NCBI RefSeq assembly: GCF_026262505.1 | Contig: NC_067207.1 | Coordinates: 33,820,082-33,884,081, forward strand | Reading direction: 5' to 3' | Length of the DNA stretch: 64,000 nt | DNA from: Trichomonas vaginalis G3 | Taxonomy: Eukaryota > Parabasalia > Trichomonadida > Trichomonadidae | Program-made: the position numbers and the translations under genes | Part shown: positions 28,412 to 38,648 of the stretch, piece by piece | Layout of the letters: each line of letters opens with the position of its first letter | Numbering within the stretch: position 1 is the first letter of the stretch | Notes under the pieces: generated by a model | The model's input: the letters and a program-made list of their open reading frames with translations, nothing else | The model's database searches: none | What the model was told of the DNA's origin: nothing

Positions 28412-29211
28412 GAATTGTTGGCTATGATGTACTGATTCATGATCAGTACATCATAGCCAACAATTCCTTATACAAAGTTCAAAAACTTGGGTGCAATCAG
28501 TTCTGATTGCACCCAAGTTTTTGAACTTTCTCGAGGGAATGAAAGGGTAAGAGGTATACATTATGAATATATACCTCTTACCCTTCCATTCCCTCTCTGA
28601 CAGCGGGAAACTTTGTCTGAATGTTAAACTATTCAGACAAAGTTTCCCGCTGTCAGCGAAAGAATTGTTCCATCTGGTGCATAGAGTGTGAATCTATGCA
28701 CCAAATGGAGCAAGTCCCTCGCGAAATTGCCAAAACTTGCGTCGCATTTCAAAGATTGCGACCCAAATTTTGGCGATTTCTAGTAGAGATGGAGTATTTT
28801 GAGTCACTGACCTATATGCAGTGGCTCAAAGGGCTTCATCTCTACTTTGAAGCAAGGAAACTTTCCTCGAAATTTTGATAATTTGAAGAAAGTTTTCAAG
28901 CAATTAACAAAGGATTACTCGCTATGAGGTAAAAATTCTAGATTTTCACCTCATAGCGAGAGCTTCCCTTTCATTGCTTGAAAACTTTCCCCAGCTTCAA
29001 AATTGGGGAAAGGGCTGTAAAGTCGACTCCGATACCAGCAGGTACCAGAGTATTTAAAAGAGAAGCCCTCGTACAAGTTTCTATGAAGACCTTCTCATTC
29101 AAGAAGATCTTAATAGAAAATCGTACGAGGGCATTGGAAACTCGCGTCTGGTACATGTTGGTACCAGAGTGTTTGAGATTTGAAGACTCTGGTACTAACA
29201 TGTACCAGAAT
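28412..29211. repeat. Array of nine or more adjacent hairpins
   Basis: Perfect stems include 28412-28466 (25 bp, arm start GAATTGTTGGCTATGATG), 28474-28529 (27 bp, AAAGTTCAAAAACTTGGG) and 28597-28656 (26 bp, CTGACAGCGGGAAACTTTG). 28535-28593 has one mismatch. 28662-28860 holds three imperfect ones. 28880-29000 is a nested pair with inner stem CTCGCTATGAGG, and 29030-29211 two more (GCCCTCGTAC, CTGGTACATGTT). Spacers are 0-10 bases. Hairpin types recur in the order 3-4-1-2-3-4 relative to E1 units. Open frames crossing the array are by-products. Confidence 0.9.
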
Positions 29212-29212
29212 T

Positions 29213-29488
29213 TATGATGAATTTAAGATGGACCATTATAAAATGGTAGCGGTTTGTTTCAAAAAATTTTAGATGAGATTTGCATAGATATAGATTATAT
29301 GATTTATACATATGAAAAATAATATATAAAAATATAATTTTGAGATAATTATGTAAATAATATTTTAAATATTTGAATTTGAGGTATAATTTTATAGTAA
29401 AATATATTATAAAGAGTATTTATATAAATATTGTAAAATAATATAAGTAATAAAAATTGAGACTCCTCCCTGTTTTTGATGTTTTGTC
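29213..29488. other. AT-rich stretch, nothing recognised
   Basis: About 80 percent A+T with poly-AT words. Presumably the outer part of the MULE 5' region. Confidence 0.4.
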
Positions 29489-29512
29489 ACTTTTTCGGTA
29501 ATTCTTATTGTT
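29489..29512 (-). repeat. Presumed MULE 5' terminal repeat
   Basis: Minus-strand AGAATTACCGAAAAAGTGAC matches both E2 ends (AGAATT, then two to three variable bases, then CGAAAAAGTGAC). The outer limit is uncertain by about 10 bases. Confidence 0.6.
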
Positions 29513-29622
29513 TCGCCATTTACTCTTCGATAGAGTAAATCGAGTTGCATCTGGGTCAATAGCCCAAGATTTTTATAGTTTTCTAATTCTGCAAACTCGG
29601 GAATTCGTGTTCTTGGTTGCAT
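29513..29622 (-). pseudogene. Unrecognised gene, 5' end cut off by the MULE
   Basis: An open start of about 37 codons (MQPRTRIPEFAELENYKNLG, then MQLDLLYRRVNGETIRI) runs straight into the presumed MULE terminus. Composition looks coding. It may be a host gene or part of another transposon; it is too short to decide. Confidence 0.4.
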
Positions 29623-30004
29623 TTTTTTTAAACGGGAACTTCACAAATTTGATTCATGGCCATAAAAACTCATTCAATTTTTCTGAGATTTTTTTTCGTC
29701 ACACACTCAAAACGCAGAGGACCATTCTTCTCAAAATTGAATTATTTTCTCAAATATTGAGTGAGTAAAATGGGCACGTTGTGTAAATTGATTCAAAAAT
29801 TTTTATTGGTACACGACCTTTTGTTTCGTACCGAAATGGCTAACAAAAAAGTGACAGAAAACCTTAAATTGTGCGGCAATTTTAATTAAAAAAATAAACA
29901 TTAATTTTTGTGATTGATATTATGCATTTTATTTATATTATATAAGATTTAAATTTAGGGGAAAAATTGGAAAAAAATAAGATTGGAAGTCTTTAGGTAA
30001 GAAG

Positions 30005-30222
30005 GAAAGGGCAAGAGATATATAGTGTACCTATATACCTCTTGCCCTTTCATTCTAAGTAGAAATGGGAGAAACTTTGTCCGCATCATAAGTTTCTCCG
30101 ATTTCTAATGGGAATTGCAGGCTATGAGGCACTGATATATAATCAGTACCTCATAGCCTACAATTCCCCTTATTAGACTTCCAAACTTTGAGTTAATGTC
30201 TTGACATTAACTCAAAGTTTGG
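30005..30222. repeat. Four-hairpin cassette in E4
   Basis: Stems at 30005-30051 (GAAAGGGCAAGAG), 30061-30106 (AGAAATGGGAGAAACTT), 30110-30168 (GGGAATTG.AGGCTATGAGG) and 30179-30222 (CCAAACTTTGAGTTAATGTC, perfect). Same order, 1-2-3-4, and recognisably the same four families as one unit of the E1 array, with stem bases changed on both arms together. Confidence 0.88.
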
Positions 30223-30417
30223 AAAACTTCTCGTAAGAATCAATCGTCAAAAACCTCGATTGCAGTTATATTCATTGTGTTAAATTTGATTTATTTTGAA
30301 ATTTTTATAAATTAAATTTTATATAACATAAAGCGTTATGAATTAGTATTTCCATATGAATTTTATCTCGAAAATAGTAATTCTGTACAGTTATATTTCG
30401 GTTAATTTTGGAAATTT

Positions 30418-30576
30418 CTAGGAATACTTTAAGATAGTATGATTATATATAACTCTGCCTTCATGATTTATTTTAGCTTTCGCGCAAATATCAGTTAACT
30501 TAACTCCATTATTTGATTTTGTGATGGCTTCACAAAGCCAATCAATATCAATCTCTTCTGGAGAATGTCTTCTCAT
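30418..30576 (-). CDS. Short HTH-like open frame, 52 residues
   Basis: Encodes MRRHSPEEIDIDWLCEAITK, then VKLTDICAKAKINHEG, which has the look of a helix-turn-helix N-terminus of a transposase. It stops at 30418. It is the only coding-like stretch in E4, so it may be the remnant of the parent element's transposase. Confidence 0.4.
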   Translation of the reverse strand: MRRHSPEEIDIDWLCEAITKSNNGVKLTDICAKAKINHEGRVIYNHTILKYS

Positions 30577-31032
30577 CTAGAATATTTTCAATACTTTACA
30601 TACAAACATTTTTATTTCTAAAAAACTTTTTAATTTTTTCTAGGATATATGAATGAAAATAGTTAGAACAAGATTTTGAAGCTCAAAACATTAAAAATTA
30701 TTAAAGATTTGTATAATATGATTAAAAATGGGAAATAATATGAGGCAATATAAAGGAATATGAATATTAAATAAATATATCTAAATAGAAAGAATCAGAA
30801 AAATCAAATTATTGGCGCCAAAAATGTCACCTTTTTGGTGAGCCATTTCGGTATGAGATATTGGTACACGACCTTTGAAATTGGTCTCGGGCTATTCAAC
30901 CTACGGTAATAGATAAGGTCATATGCTTATAATATAATGCTATGCAAAATTCCAAATTTTCGAAATTTTGCATCATAAGTGATCGAGCTAATCAAGAATG
31001 AATGGTATTTTCAATTTTTGAATGGGAGTGCG

Positions 31033-31671
31033 GGACAAATTTGTCAAGTGTCACTTTTTCAATAACCTTAAATTACGCTTTTCTAATTTTTTTAAAAAAT
31101 AACCTTAAATTATATTTGAAGAAATTATGTCTATGATATATGTTTTATGCTAGAATCTTGGAGTTTTCATGCACTACACAAGAGCTCCAAGGTTCCAAGA
31201 GTGAATGCTCAATAGCAATTATAGAGATGTACCTTTTCAAAATGACTTTTACTGATTAAATTTAATCAATAGAAGACATTTTGAAAAGGTACCTCTACAA
31301 TTAGATATACAATAGATTCAAAGCTTCATTTCAGATAGATTTGAAACTTTGAAACTCTTGGTAGATTTTGAGTGAATGCTGACAATCATCTTTGAGAAGG
31401 TTTTCTTTAAGAAAACCTTCTCAAAGAGGTTTCTCAGGAGCCCTGAGGCTCCCTTTCGTAATGATTGGGAGCCTTGGGGCTCCTGAGACGAAGAATGGCT
31501 TCGCCGAATCTTTGATCAGCAGAGGCCAAATGAAAAGGCCTCTGCTGATGGATTCTCAGGAGCCCTGAGGCTCCCTTTCGTAATGATTGGGAGCCTTGGG
31601 GCTCCTGCAGCAGAGTATCGCTCCGCTCCATTAATTTTTTTTAAAAAAAGTGTCGTGTGGCAAATTTGTCC
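31033..31671. mobile_element. E5: 0.64-kb hairpin-array element
   Basis: Imperfect inverted ends GGACAAATTTGTCA and GGACAAATTTGCCA, each followed by a GTGTCACTTTTT or CGACACTTTTTTT block. No coding potential. Inside is the array at 31150-31607. It sits in AT-rich DNA (30877-31032) where I recognise nothing else. Confidence 0.6.
31150..31607. repeat. Hairpin array in E5
   Basis: Includes 31222-31303 (TACCTTTTCAAAATG with its complement), a perfect stem near 31390-31428 (TCTTTGAGAAGGTTTTCTT), 31433-31489 (TCTCAGGAGCCC..AGGCTCCC), a 13-bp stem ATCAGCAGAGGCC near 31514, and a second near-copy of the GGAGCCC hairpin at 31556-31607. The stems are different families from those in E1, E4 and the MULE. 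Confidence 0.82.
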
Positions 31672-31959
31672 TGTTCCCTTTTGCATGGTATTTTTGTGAG
31701 CACCTCTTAACAATAAGTGTCTGAACATTCAAAGTCTAATTGTATTGTGAGTGTTTATGATCTACATCACGATTCGCTAAAAATTTCATCGTGGAACAAA
31801 TTGAATGCAAAAGTTGCTATTTAAAGATAAATAGTCGAGCATTTAAGGATAATGAAAAAAAAAAAAAAAGGTAGTGGGGCTTCCAGGGGCTGCGCCCCTT
31901 CTAGCCCCTAAAAAACCTAGAGGAGAACTAAAAAATTATATAGTAAGAAATTAAAGTTT
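31672..31959. other. Left flank of element Y
   Basis: No gene. A 13-base A run at about 31857-31869 is followed by a GC-rich hairpin AGGGGCTGCGCCCCT near 31890. The left terminus of Y must lie hereabouts, but I cannot fix it. Confidence 0.4.
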
Positions 31960-33243
31960 TTATTCGATAAGAACGACATCGCTATCGTTTTCTTCTTCCT
32001 CCTCCTCTTCTTCATAGTCAGTATCTGATGGCTCTTTGTCAGCCACATGACCAGCAACAAATATTGAGACAAATTGTTTCTTTGGCTTTGTTAGCAGGAA
32101 CTTTTGATGGTCGTAGAACACGAATTCTACATTTTGAAAATGTTGTGCTGAGTATTCTGTGAAATGGGAAATTGGAATTGGTTCTCCCATGCCAAAACCA
32201 GCAATGGACGCGAACAAAACATCGTCTTCGACTCTTGCAGGTTTGTCAATTGCAACAGTAGTTATTATGTGAGGTTTTCCTTCACATCCTGCAAGAGATT
32301 GTACATGATAGATTGCTTTTTCTTCTCCCTCAGGAACTGAAAGTGTGAAATGGAACGAGAGTTCTCCATATTCATTTGCTTCTTCGTAATAGTTGTATGT
32401 TGTAGGATACACCAATTGAAATTTTCCTATTCTTGTTTCCCTCAGGTGTTGTCTATATTGCTTGGGAAAACATAAAATAAATTGCTCTATAGCTTGTGTT
32501 GCTATTAGATTAGTTGTAACTGGTAATTTTGAGGCGAAAAGGTCTACAAGAACACCGGGATTTTTTATGTCGTTTTCAATTGGTTTAAGAGATTCTATGA
32601 CTTTGTTAAACATTTCACTATAATCTGTGTTGTCTTCGACCCCCCAATTGTTAAGAAGTTTATACAACAATTTCAGTCTTTTCATGGCGTATTTTCTTTG
32701 AATGGATTCGGGTAGCGAGAGGTTACAGTCGTCGCTTTGTGTTTCGTTACTCGAATATTGTTCAAGAGAAATTAAATCTTGAAATTGTGCTCTTGTTAAC
32801 ATACTTGTAGAACTATGTGAAACTTGTTCTGGTGCTGGTTGTAAATCTGTTTCAGATGTTTCTGTTGTGTTTTGAGAAGAAGAAGAACTCAAATTGTTGG
32901 ACAATTTGTCTTGAATTGTAGAACTATGTGAAACTTGTTCTGGTGCTGTTTGGACAACTGTATCTGTTGTGTTTTGAGAAGAAGAACTCAAATTGTTGGA
33001 CAAATTGTCTTGAATTGTAGAACTATGTGAAACTTGTTCTGGTGCTGTTTGGACAACTGTATCTGTTGTGTTTTGAGAAGAAGAACTCAAATTGTTGGAC
33101 AAATTGTCTTGAATTGTATGAGGAAGTTGCTTTGGTATTATGGGAGGTCGTAAGGGTTTTGAGAATGGTGAGACATAAGTTGTAGGAACTTTAACTGCAG
33201 AGGTAGTCGACGAATTGTTTGCGACACTTTTTCTTCCTTCCAT
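31960..33243 (-). CDS. Ser/Thr-rich repeat protein with acidic tail, 427 residues
   Basis: The N-terminal third carries three near-identical 32-residue repeats (STIQDNLSNNLSSSSQNTTD and onward), which look disordered. The centre is globular (HFTLSVPEGEEKAIYHVQSL), and the C-terminus is a poly-Glu/Asp tail (DYEEEEEEEENDSD). No family recognised. The start follows CAGTTCATTTTTCATAATG, an excellent trichomonad initiator, so it is probably read by host RNA polymerase II signals. Confidence 0.7.
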   Translation of the reverse strand: MEGRKSVANNSSTTSAVKVPTTYVSPFSKPLRPPIIPKQLPHTIQDNLSNNLSSSSQNTTDTVVQTAPEQVSHSSTIQDNLSNNLSSSSQNTTDTVVQTAPEQVSHSSTIQDKLSNNLSSSSSQNTTETSETDLQPAPEQVSHSSTSMLTRAQFQDLISLEQYSSNETQSDDCNLSLPESIQRKYAMKRLKLLYKLLNNWGVEDNTDYSEMFNKVIESLKPIENDIKNPGVLVDLFASKLPVTTNLIATQAIEQFILCFPKQYRQHLRETRIGKFQLVYPTTYNYYEEANEYGELSFHFTLSVPEGEEKAIYHVQSLAGCEGKPHIITTVAIDKPARVEDDVLFASIAGFGMGEPIPISHFTEYSAQHFQNVEFVFYDHQKFLLTKPKKQFVSIFVAGHVADKEPSDTDYEEEEEEEENDSDVVLIE

Positions 33244-33717
33244 TATGAAAAATGAACTGTTTTTTTTTCGGACAACTCATAGAAAAGTTTAAAATAAACC
33301 GTTTTCGTCAACGGAGACCCCTTCTATAATTTTATTTTATTTAATAGTTACCGTTGGAAAACCGTTCCATCTCAAATATTGAATGAACTATAAACGTTTT
33401 TTGTTTTCTATATATACTTTTTTGTCCAACGGTAAAACTTTTTACACAACGGTTTTTGAGAGTCGTCGCCGTTGACTTTTTTGTAGAGCACTCAAAATAG
33501 TATACCTTTGTCCGGACAAGTAAGGGTCTATCGTCGCTACAGGAAAAGTTACAGGCGTTCCAAGGAAGTATACTTTGAGAAGCCTTTTCCCCCTTATAGA
33601 ATGAGATAGGACGGTTATTTTACAAAACTGACAACACTTTGACCGAGTAGTTTTTTGTGCTGAACAAAAAGTGTCATATAAACATCTGTCAAAAACCGCT
33701 TTTTAACTTCACTTAAA
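33244..33717. promoter_or_regulatory. Intergenic region with seven AACGG/CCGTT sites
   Basis: No gene. CCGTT or AACGG occurs near 33300, 33309, 33351, 33362, 33428, 33448 and 33469, several in back-to-back pairs. YAACGG is the core of Myb-family sites. The spacer separates a host-initiator gene (minus) from a Maverick-box gene (plus). AGTATAC also occurs at 33497 and, as part of a longer match, at 33568. Confidence 0.5.
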
Positions 33718-36700
33718 ATGCCACGTAAGCTACGTAAGAATATACGTAAGAGGAAGGGAGCATTGAAACATCCAATAGTAAAACTGACACCACAACAACA
33801 GTTGCAACAACAAATGATGAATGACCCCACTATGTTGCAACAAATGTCAAGCAACCCTATGCTTTTAAACCGAGTTATTAGGTGCACAGAGTGGAGGTTT
33901 AAGAGCGGCACTTTTAGCGAAAATGGCAGGGCTATGGTGGAGCTGCAGACGGAACAGCTTATAACCCTCAAAGTCAAATGAATTTGAGTTCACTCAAAAA
34001 TCAAATAACAGATGTCAAAAAGTCAAACATAGACATACAGAAACAAATAAGTGAAAACGAAAAGAAACTAGAATATGACAGACACACAAAGAAACTCAAT
34101 GAGTTAAACGTAGAGAAAAAGAAGAAAGAAGAACAACTGAAAGAACTAAGTACAGAGGAATATGCGAAAAAAGTGTCAGAAAAAGCAGCAGAAGTAGCAA
34201 AAATGGAACAAGATGTTATAAATTTGAAAAACCATACTACTCAATATAAAGTACTGAAAGATGAAGAGATAAAACAAAAAGCCCTGAAGACATATATGGA
34301 TAGCGATGAGTATAAAAAAGAAGTTGAAGCAAATGTAAAGGCAGAAAAACTTTTACAGTTGCAAAACCAAACCGTACAGTATGAAAACTTAGCACAAGAA
34401 AGTAAAAATAACGACGCAGCCATGCAAAAGGCAATGAAAAGCGCAGAATATATAAAAGCTAATAATGACTGGTTAGATGCCCAAGCCAACGCCAAAGCAG
34501 CCCAACTTATAGGGTCAATAAGGACAAAAATACAAGCGGATGAAGACAGTTCAAATGAAGCTTTAATGAATGCTGACTTTAAGAACGCCTTCGAAGCTCT
34601 TCATAGTAAGGTGAAACTAGTGAACGACTTCTCATCTGGAAAGAAACTGAAGTCTGAAGGTTTCGACAAAGAGTTAAGAGAAGTAGCACAAAATATGACG
34701 AAAATAACAGATGCAGCAACGAGACAGGCAGTTCAAAGTGCCTATGACGCCGTTAGAGCAACTGTTGTGGAAAGTCAAGAAAAAGAGTTACAACAGACCA
34801 AAACAGACCTAGTAAATGCTTTCTTAAAACGAAAAGTCAGGTAGGACATTATGCTGCAGATGGAACATATGTGCCAGCTGGTGGAACTTATATACCACCA
34901 AACCCTCCAAGAGAAGCACCTGCACCAGGACTACCTAAAACATTTACATCGTCACATGGACACAGACACAGGCATGCACCAAAACCAACACAACAACCAA
35001 CAGTTCAAGCAACAACCAACAGTTCAAAACACTGCACACAACCAACAGTTCAAAACACTGCACACAACCAACAGTTCAAAACACTGCACAGCAACAAACA
35101 AACAGAGCAAGGACATAAAAGAAGTAGAGAACAAGGAAACCAAGAATTCTTAAAAATGCTTAAGGAAATTATGGTTACCCAGATACTCTTGACTTTAGTG
35201 ACAGATATAAAGAAGCTATTAGAAAGTTCAAGGAAGGAAATACTGACCCGAACCTATTTAGCTTTATGGTTCAGCACCAAATGGGATATAATTTCAAACC
35301 TGGAAAATACAAGCTCGCTAAGGGATATGATTTAATAGCATATCATCCAAATGACATGGATGAATTTACTCCGAGATATTTGGTGTCAGAGATAAATGAT
35401 AATTCAACTATCTTCATGAAACGCGTAAAAAATAGAGACGGAACGAAAGAAGAAAGGTTATGAATGCGGATGACTTAAATAGGGAACTTGTTAAAAACGG
35501 TCTCGGAATATATGAAATGCCAGCAGATGAGGTACAAGAAACTCCACAGGAAGAAGTTCAGATACAACCAGACATGGAAGAAATAGTTCAGCAACAACAG
35601 CTAGAAGAGCCTGAAGGAAACGAACAAGTCCCTCCTTTGGAAACTAACTTCACAGAACTAGATGAAGATTTGGAACAGCCGAAAAATCTTGACCCTCAAC
35701 AAGAGTATGCGGAGAATATGGAATCTTTCCAAGAGTCTAAGAAAAATTCAGCTGACATAGTAGAAGAATATCGAAAAATGTTCGCCGACATACAAAAGAC
35801 TCCAACATCAGATGAAAATATTCAGCATAGAATGGAAGACTGAAAGAAAGTGTACGCAAATACAACAATCCTTTTTACTTACGACCATATAACGTTCAAT
35901 CTTTGGCTGAACTCGGTGAAAATAAAAGGTTAAATTTCAACAAAACATATAGAAATGAAACATTGTTTAAAGTTCATTCAGAACCTAACCAATATGGAAA
36001 CAAACCTACTTTTGTTTCTGCAGACTATGGAACTACAATGAGATGGGGTCATAAAGCTAATCCGGATAGGTGGTTCATAAACTTACAACCACAATTCCAA
36101 GAAGTTGTAGACGCAATGGAAGTGAATGGTGAACCAGATATAGCTGGTATTTTCAGCGCGGCTTTAATGCCATTGAAAGATATGAAACATGCAGATATTT
36201 TGGACCAGTATGAAATGAACATGGCTGATGGAAATATAACACCTGACGTTCTAGAACATTTATCTCAAAGAACTACACAGAACCATAGAGATGGTATATT
36301 TGGTGAAGAGTTTAGAAAGAAAGTTAGGGAGAGAAGGAAGAGAACCTATTGTACATGACCTTGCAAACGAAAGTTTACAAAATGTCATAAAAACTTACTT
36401 TGCAGACAATGAACTGAGAAGGGATGAATATTTAAGAAAACTCAAATGGACAGTACCAAATGAAATGTTAGTATTGAAAAACATGTTCCTTGACAAAATA
36501 AAACCAACTACAGAAATAAATGACGCAAGACTGAAACATTGGGTAAAAGCTTTCCCATTCACAAAAGATATTATTGGTAACATGGAAAGAAAACCAGAAT
36601 GGCTACAAAAACATATATTTGGAAACGAGCTTATTCCATATGGACAAGCTCTGTTTGAAGAGCTTGAACCGGAAACTCAGGAAAGAGTCATGCAAACAAT

Positions 36701-36899
36701 ACGCGAAGACTCAAATACAAACTATGACAAAATCTTTCTAGGATATAGGTTACCTGAGATGGGCGACCAGAGCCCAAAGGCAAAAAGGACATGGGAAATT
36801 TACAACATACTAGGTGAACATGAGGCAAAGATGCAACAACTTGAAGCAGAGGGCAAGTTACCAAAAGCGACACCAAAGAAGAAGAGTAGAACAAAGTGA
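33718..36899 (+). pseudogene. Large structural-type protein, broken
   Basis: A gene region of about 3.2 kb on one strand. In order: a basic start (MPRKLRKNIRKRKGALKHP); a Gln-rich segment; a long coiled coil (about 33980-34840, for example KLNELNVEKKKKEEQLKELS); a Pro/Gln/His-rich linker (PPNPPREAPAPGL); an acidic segment; and a C-terminal globular region (ANPDRWFINLQPQFQEVVDA, LKWTVPNEMLVLKNMF). It precedes the major capsid gene, as large scaffold or core genes do in related viruses. Around six breaks. Start box CTTTTTAACTTCACTTAAAATG. Confidence 0.5.
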
Positions 36900-37055
36900 A
36901 AGTAGTGAAGAAGTAACTTCATCTAGTGAAAGTAGTGGCAATGAAGGAAAAAGAAGAGTTAAAAAAAAACTCAGTCAGGAAGAAAGTAAAGCTTGGTCGA
37001 GTGGGTTCTATTATGACACATAAATCCAACTATTCTATATTTTTACCCATATGAA

Positions 37056-38648
37056 ATGTACGCCGCTCAGAATATAACGCCAACAGTTTTGGATGCCATG
37101 AACGGAAATGTTTCCGAATGGTATAACGAATGCGACAATGCCATTAGAAGGTCAGAAATAGTTCCTGGAACTTACGAATATACAACTGCTGTTTCTTATG
37201 GAAACGTAGGTGAGTTTGGAGAAGGTTCTTCAACAACAGTAGATATTGCTTGCGACAGGTTTCATATTATTTCTATTGACAACTCATTCTTATACGTGGA
37301 ACAAGACATTGAAATAAAACCTTCTGCCAAGTTGTCTGACAAGAAAGGTTGCAATGGAATTTTCTATGTCGGATACCAATATGCTCCAGAAGTTTTCATG
37401 GGATATAAGATATATTCTAACTCTGACTTAGTTCAAACAGTAACATGGGCAAACTATGAATGGTTCGCTTTGAGAAACTCAGTACAACCACAAGCTAGAG
37501 AACAAACAGACCAGTATGCAAATATTGAGAAAATAAGAAGACTTGACCCTAACGTTCCAGGAGTTTATGTTAACCTTTCTGGACAATGGAACTGCTGCCA
37601 CTAAAGTAAAACTGAAACTTAGAGTTCCTTTGTCATCTTTCCTCATCTTCAGGTTTTTAAGATACTTGCCAAACTGGGCAGGAAAAATTTCTATCGAACT
37701 TACTCCAAGCAAAAATAACTTAGTCATTGCACCAACACAAGACCCATTCACATTACAGAGTGGAACTGCAAGTCATTCGAATTTTGCAAAGACAAAGTTG
37801 ACTTAGACTTTGGTTTCTCAAACTTCAACAATGAAGTAAACTATTATTTCAATGCTGCTGGAACTGCTTGGGACCCAGTTAAGTTCACATGCGAAAAATT
37901 TGAATGCAAGAGAATAGAAAGCAGACTTGCAGTCTATATGTTGGACCCAGATATTTCAAATGCTTTAGCTGCCAAATATATTGCAGTTCCACTTATGTTC
38001 CCTATACACCAAATATCTGTCAAAGACTTTGCAGGTGAAGTTGGAAACCAAAGTGCTGACCCAGGTGCAAGAACAGATATTGCTTTAACAACTGCAATGA
38101 AACATGCAGATACTATGTTTGTACTGTTCAGACGAACTATAAATGACTATTCTTGTTTCTACAACCCCGGTATTAAATATCATATAAACATAGATGGCAA
38201 ATATTATCCAAGAGAAGAATATTCTACAGTTGAGGATATGAGGTCATACAACTTGACATTAGATGCTATGAACTTTAACAACAACTTCACAACAACCATT
38301 AACCCTGAAATGCAAAGTTCTATTATGCCATATGTGAAAGTATGGACTCATACAGGAGGTCAAAAAACTCAATATACAAATGGAGACCGTTCAAACTTTT
38401 GGCTTGGCATTCCATTTGCTGACTCAGAAGACTTTATGGGTGGTATTTCAACTGTTGGTACTGTACAAATACAATATACTGGTGACAGAGACGGTCCAGA
38501 TGAACTGAGAGCAAAGAAGTTTACAAAACCAATAGCACTTTTCACGGAAGATGCTCTTTTGAAGATTCGTTCGATGAAACCTGCTGGGGCTCCTCAGATT
38601 GGCATAACGACAGCTTCCATCGAGCAGATTTTGGCAGCAGGTCAGTAA
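37056..38648 (+). pseudogene. MCP: Element Y major capsid protein (double jelly-roll type), broken
   Basis: Landmarks in order: GYKIYSNSDLVQTVTWANYE, then LKLRVPLSSFLIFRFLRYLP, then ISIELTPSKNN, and in the second half KYIAVPLMFPIHQISVKDFA. The 'R-V-P-L-S' block after an ordered strand is the family hallmark. It would build the capsid shell. Sequence is far from the M1 protein apart from these landmarks. About two breaks. Start box ATTTTTACCCATATGAAATG. Confidence 0.75.

Larger units (their letters stand above)
2106..29512 (-). mobile_element. MULE DNA transposon split by four insertions
   Basis: One Mutator-like transposase gene can be followed on the minus strand through four separated pieces: 28164-28054, 6415-6067, 4521-3834 and 2709-2106. 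It is interrupted by M1, E2, E1 and M0. The 5' terminus is placed at about 29512, because 29489-29512 carries the motif CGAAAAAGTGACA next to AGAATT that also ends E2. The 3' terminus lies beyond M0, outside the window. Without insertions the visible MULE is about 3 kb. It must be older than all four insertions. Confidence 0.75.
29822..30859. mobile_element. E4: 1.04-kb non-autonomous element with 17-bp flanking repeats
   Basis: Termini TGTTTCGTACCGAAATGGCT and, on the other strand, ATCTCATACCGAAATGGCT, continuing into CAAAAA(A/G)GTGACA. Flanked on both sides by ATTGGTACACGACCTTT (29805-29821 and 30860-30876). Carries a four-hairpin array and one short open frame. The AAAGTGACA inner motif ties it to E1, E2 and the MULE. 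Confidence 0.72.

Noticed and set aside
28621-29217. Frames of 76-85 residues in the MULE leader
   Set aside because: They cross several hairpins, and their mirror frames on the other strand are equally open; no coding signal.
31434-31728. Frames of 65-70 residues in E5
   Set aside because: They translate the GGAGCCC hairpins, and the peptide repeats exactly with the DNA repeat.
33497-33580. AGTATAC at 33497 and 33568 as termini of element Y
   Set aside because: The full AGTTAGTATAC end, the ACTGCGC hairpin and the TGACACTTTACAAAACC block are all absent, and the position would split the gene set oddly.
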